Position numbers and translations under genes: made by a program. Source: Homoserinimonas sedimenticola (GTDB taxonomy: Bacteria > Actinomycetota > Actinomycetes > Actinomycetales > Microbacteriaceae). Taken from it: DNA of 64,000 bases. The notes under the pieces were generated by a model, which did not search any database, was not told the origin of the DNA, and saw nothing but the letters and a program-made list of their open reading frames with translations. Location: assembly GCF_026094475.1 (NCBI RefSeq), contig NZ_JAPELL010000001.1, positions 457,165 to 521,164 on the forward strand, read 5' to 3'. Shown piece by piece: positions 63,573 through 64,000 of this stretch. Numbering within the stretch: position 1 is the first letter of the stretch; each line of letters opens with the position of its first letter.

Positions 63573-64000
63573 ATGCCGCCCCTCGGCGCCCTGCGCGCAT
63601 CCGCTCGAAGCCCTCTCATCCAGGTTGCGAAGACCTCGCTCGCCGCGATCATCTCGTGGTTCGTCGCGGGCGCGCTGCTCGATCAGCCGCTCCCCATCTT
63701 CGCGACCATTGCGGCACTGCTCGTGGTGCAACCGAGCCTCAACCAGTCGATAGCGAAGGGTCTCGAGCGCAGCGTCGGCGTGCTCATCGGGGTCTTCCTC
63801 GCCTACGGGGCCGGGGCGCTTCTCGGCACGTCGAGCCTCATCGTGCTCGTCATCATCGTCGTCGCACTCCTGCTCTCCTGGGTGCTGCGGCTCACACCCG
63901 GGTCGGCGAACCAGATTCCGATCAGCGCGATGCTCGTGCTCGCGATCGGCCAGGGGAACACGGGAGCGTACGCGCTCGAGCGCATCGTCGAGACGCTCAT
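63573..64000 (+). CDS. FUSC-family membrane protein, truncated by window end
   Basis: Only the first 142 codons are inside the window. The N terminus (MPPLGALRASARSPLIQVAK) leads into a hydrophobic region with helix pairs: TSLAAIISWFVAGALLDQPL, then IFATIAALLVVQPSLNQSIAK, SVGVLIGVFLAYGAGALLG and SLIVLVIIVVALLLSWVLR. PIFATIAALLVVQPS is the usual start of FUSC/aromatic acid exporter-like proteins. The frame is open to base 64000. The ATG at 63573 follows TACCGT and six bases. Confidence 0.7.
   Translation, partial: MPPLGALRASARSPLIQVAKTSLAAIISWFVAGALLDQPLPIFATIAALLVVQPSLNQSIAKGLERSVGVLIGVFLAYGAGALLGTSSLIVLVIIVVALLLSWVLRLTPGSANQIPISAMLVLAIGQGNTGAYALERIVETL

Overview
This window looks like a chromosome segment of a high-GC actinobacterium, most likely a member of the Microbacteriaceae. 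That placement is inferred from gene content and style: hrcA-dnaJ2-rsmE-HIT-phoH-ybeY-CNNM-era, comEA-comEC-holA, lepA-hemW, uppS-recO, a NrtR-headed nadA-nadB-nadC set, frequent GTG and TTG starts, and stop/start overlaps inside operons. I see no phage, integrase, insertion sequence transposase, CRISPR array or rRNA. Nearly every stretch is ordinary core genome, so the unusual content is mainly regulatory and repeat DNA.

Layout. 1-5.1 kb: a truncated tRNA-Met, a GT4 glycosyltransferase, a DMT-family transporter, peptide deformylase, AzlC/AzlD, an orphan histidine kinase and tRNA-Asn. 5.1-12.7 kb: a lactonase-like propeller protein, an orphan ABC ATPase, dnaG, a UdgX-type uracil glycosylase, a dGTPase-like protein, a tRNA-dihydrouridine synthase and a YbaK-type editing protein. 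12.6-16.3 kb: a DsbA-like protein coupled to a 40-residue CX4C protein, a DUF559 (Vsr-like fold) gene bracketed by REP-like palindromes, and glyS. 16.3-23.2 kb: a PLP enzyme, then the NAD block nrtR-nadA-nadB-nadC-cysteine desulfurase, which makes nicotinate mononucleotide from aspartate. 23.2-25.5 kb: uppS, recO and a TRIC-type channel, followed by a second palindrome locus. 25.9-28.5 kb: leuA with a leucine-rich leader peptide and attenuator hairpin, and a lipoprotein. 28.5-32.7 kb: a kinase, regulator, ATPase and FtsX-like permease module. 32.7-39.8 kb: the era to hrcA block, read leftwards, with a CIRCE element at its promoter. 39.9-49.4 kb: two DUF4870 proteins, hemW, a DUF1990 protein, lepA, rpsT, holA, comEC and comEA. 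49.4-64 kb: a DHFR-like reductase, an ECF sigma factor, leuS, an SGNH hydrolase, divergent pabB and pabC, dedA, a TetR regulator, an App1-type protein, a siderophore-interacting protein, divergent zwf and a GH15 hydrolase, and a truncated FUSC protein.

A regulatory theme runs through the window. Many genes that head transcription units have a TANNNT-like hexamer ending exactly six bases before ATG or GTG, with no Shine-Dalgarno sequence. This is the geometry expected of leaderless mRNAs, which are common in actinobacteria. The neatest cases are the back-to-back pabB/pabC promoters and the leuA leader peptide.

The most interesting non-standard signals are the leuA attenuator, the paired 17-bp palindromic elements at two loci (one supplying the stop codon and last 33 residues of the DUF559 protein), the DsbA-coupled 40-residue protein, the 15-bp triple repeat in front of nadA, and an orphan ABC ATPase whose switch histidine is replaced by serine. 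All functional names come from motif reading and family knowledge; no database search was run.
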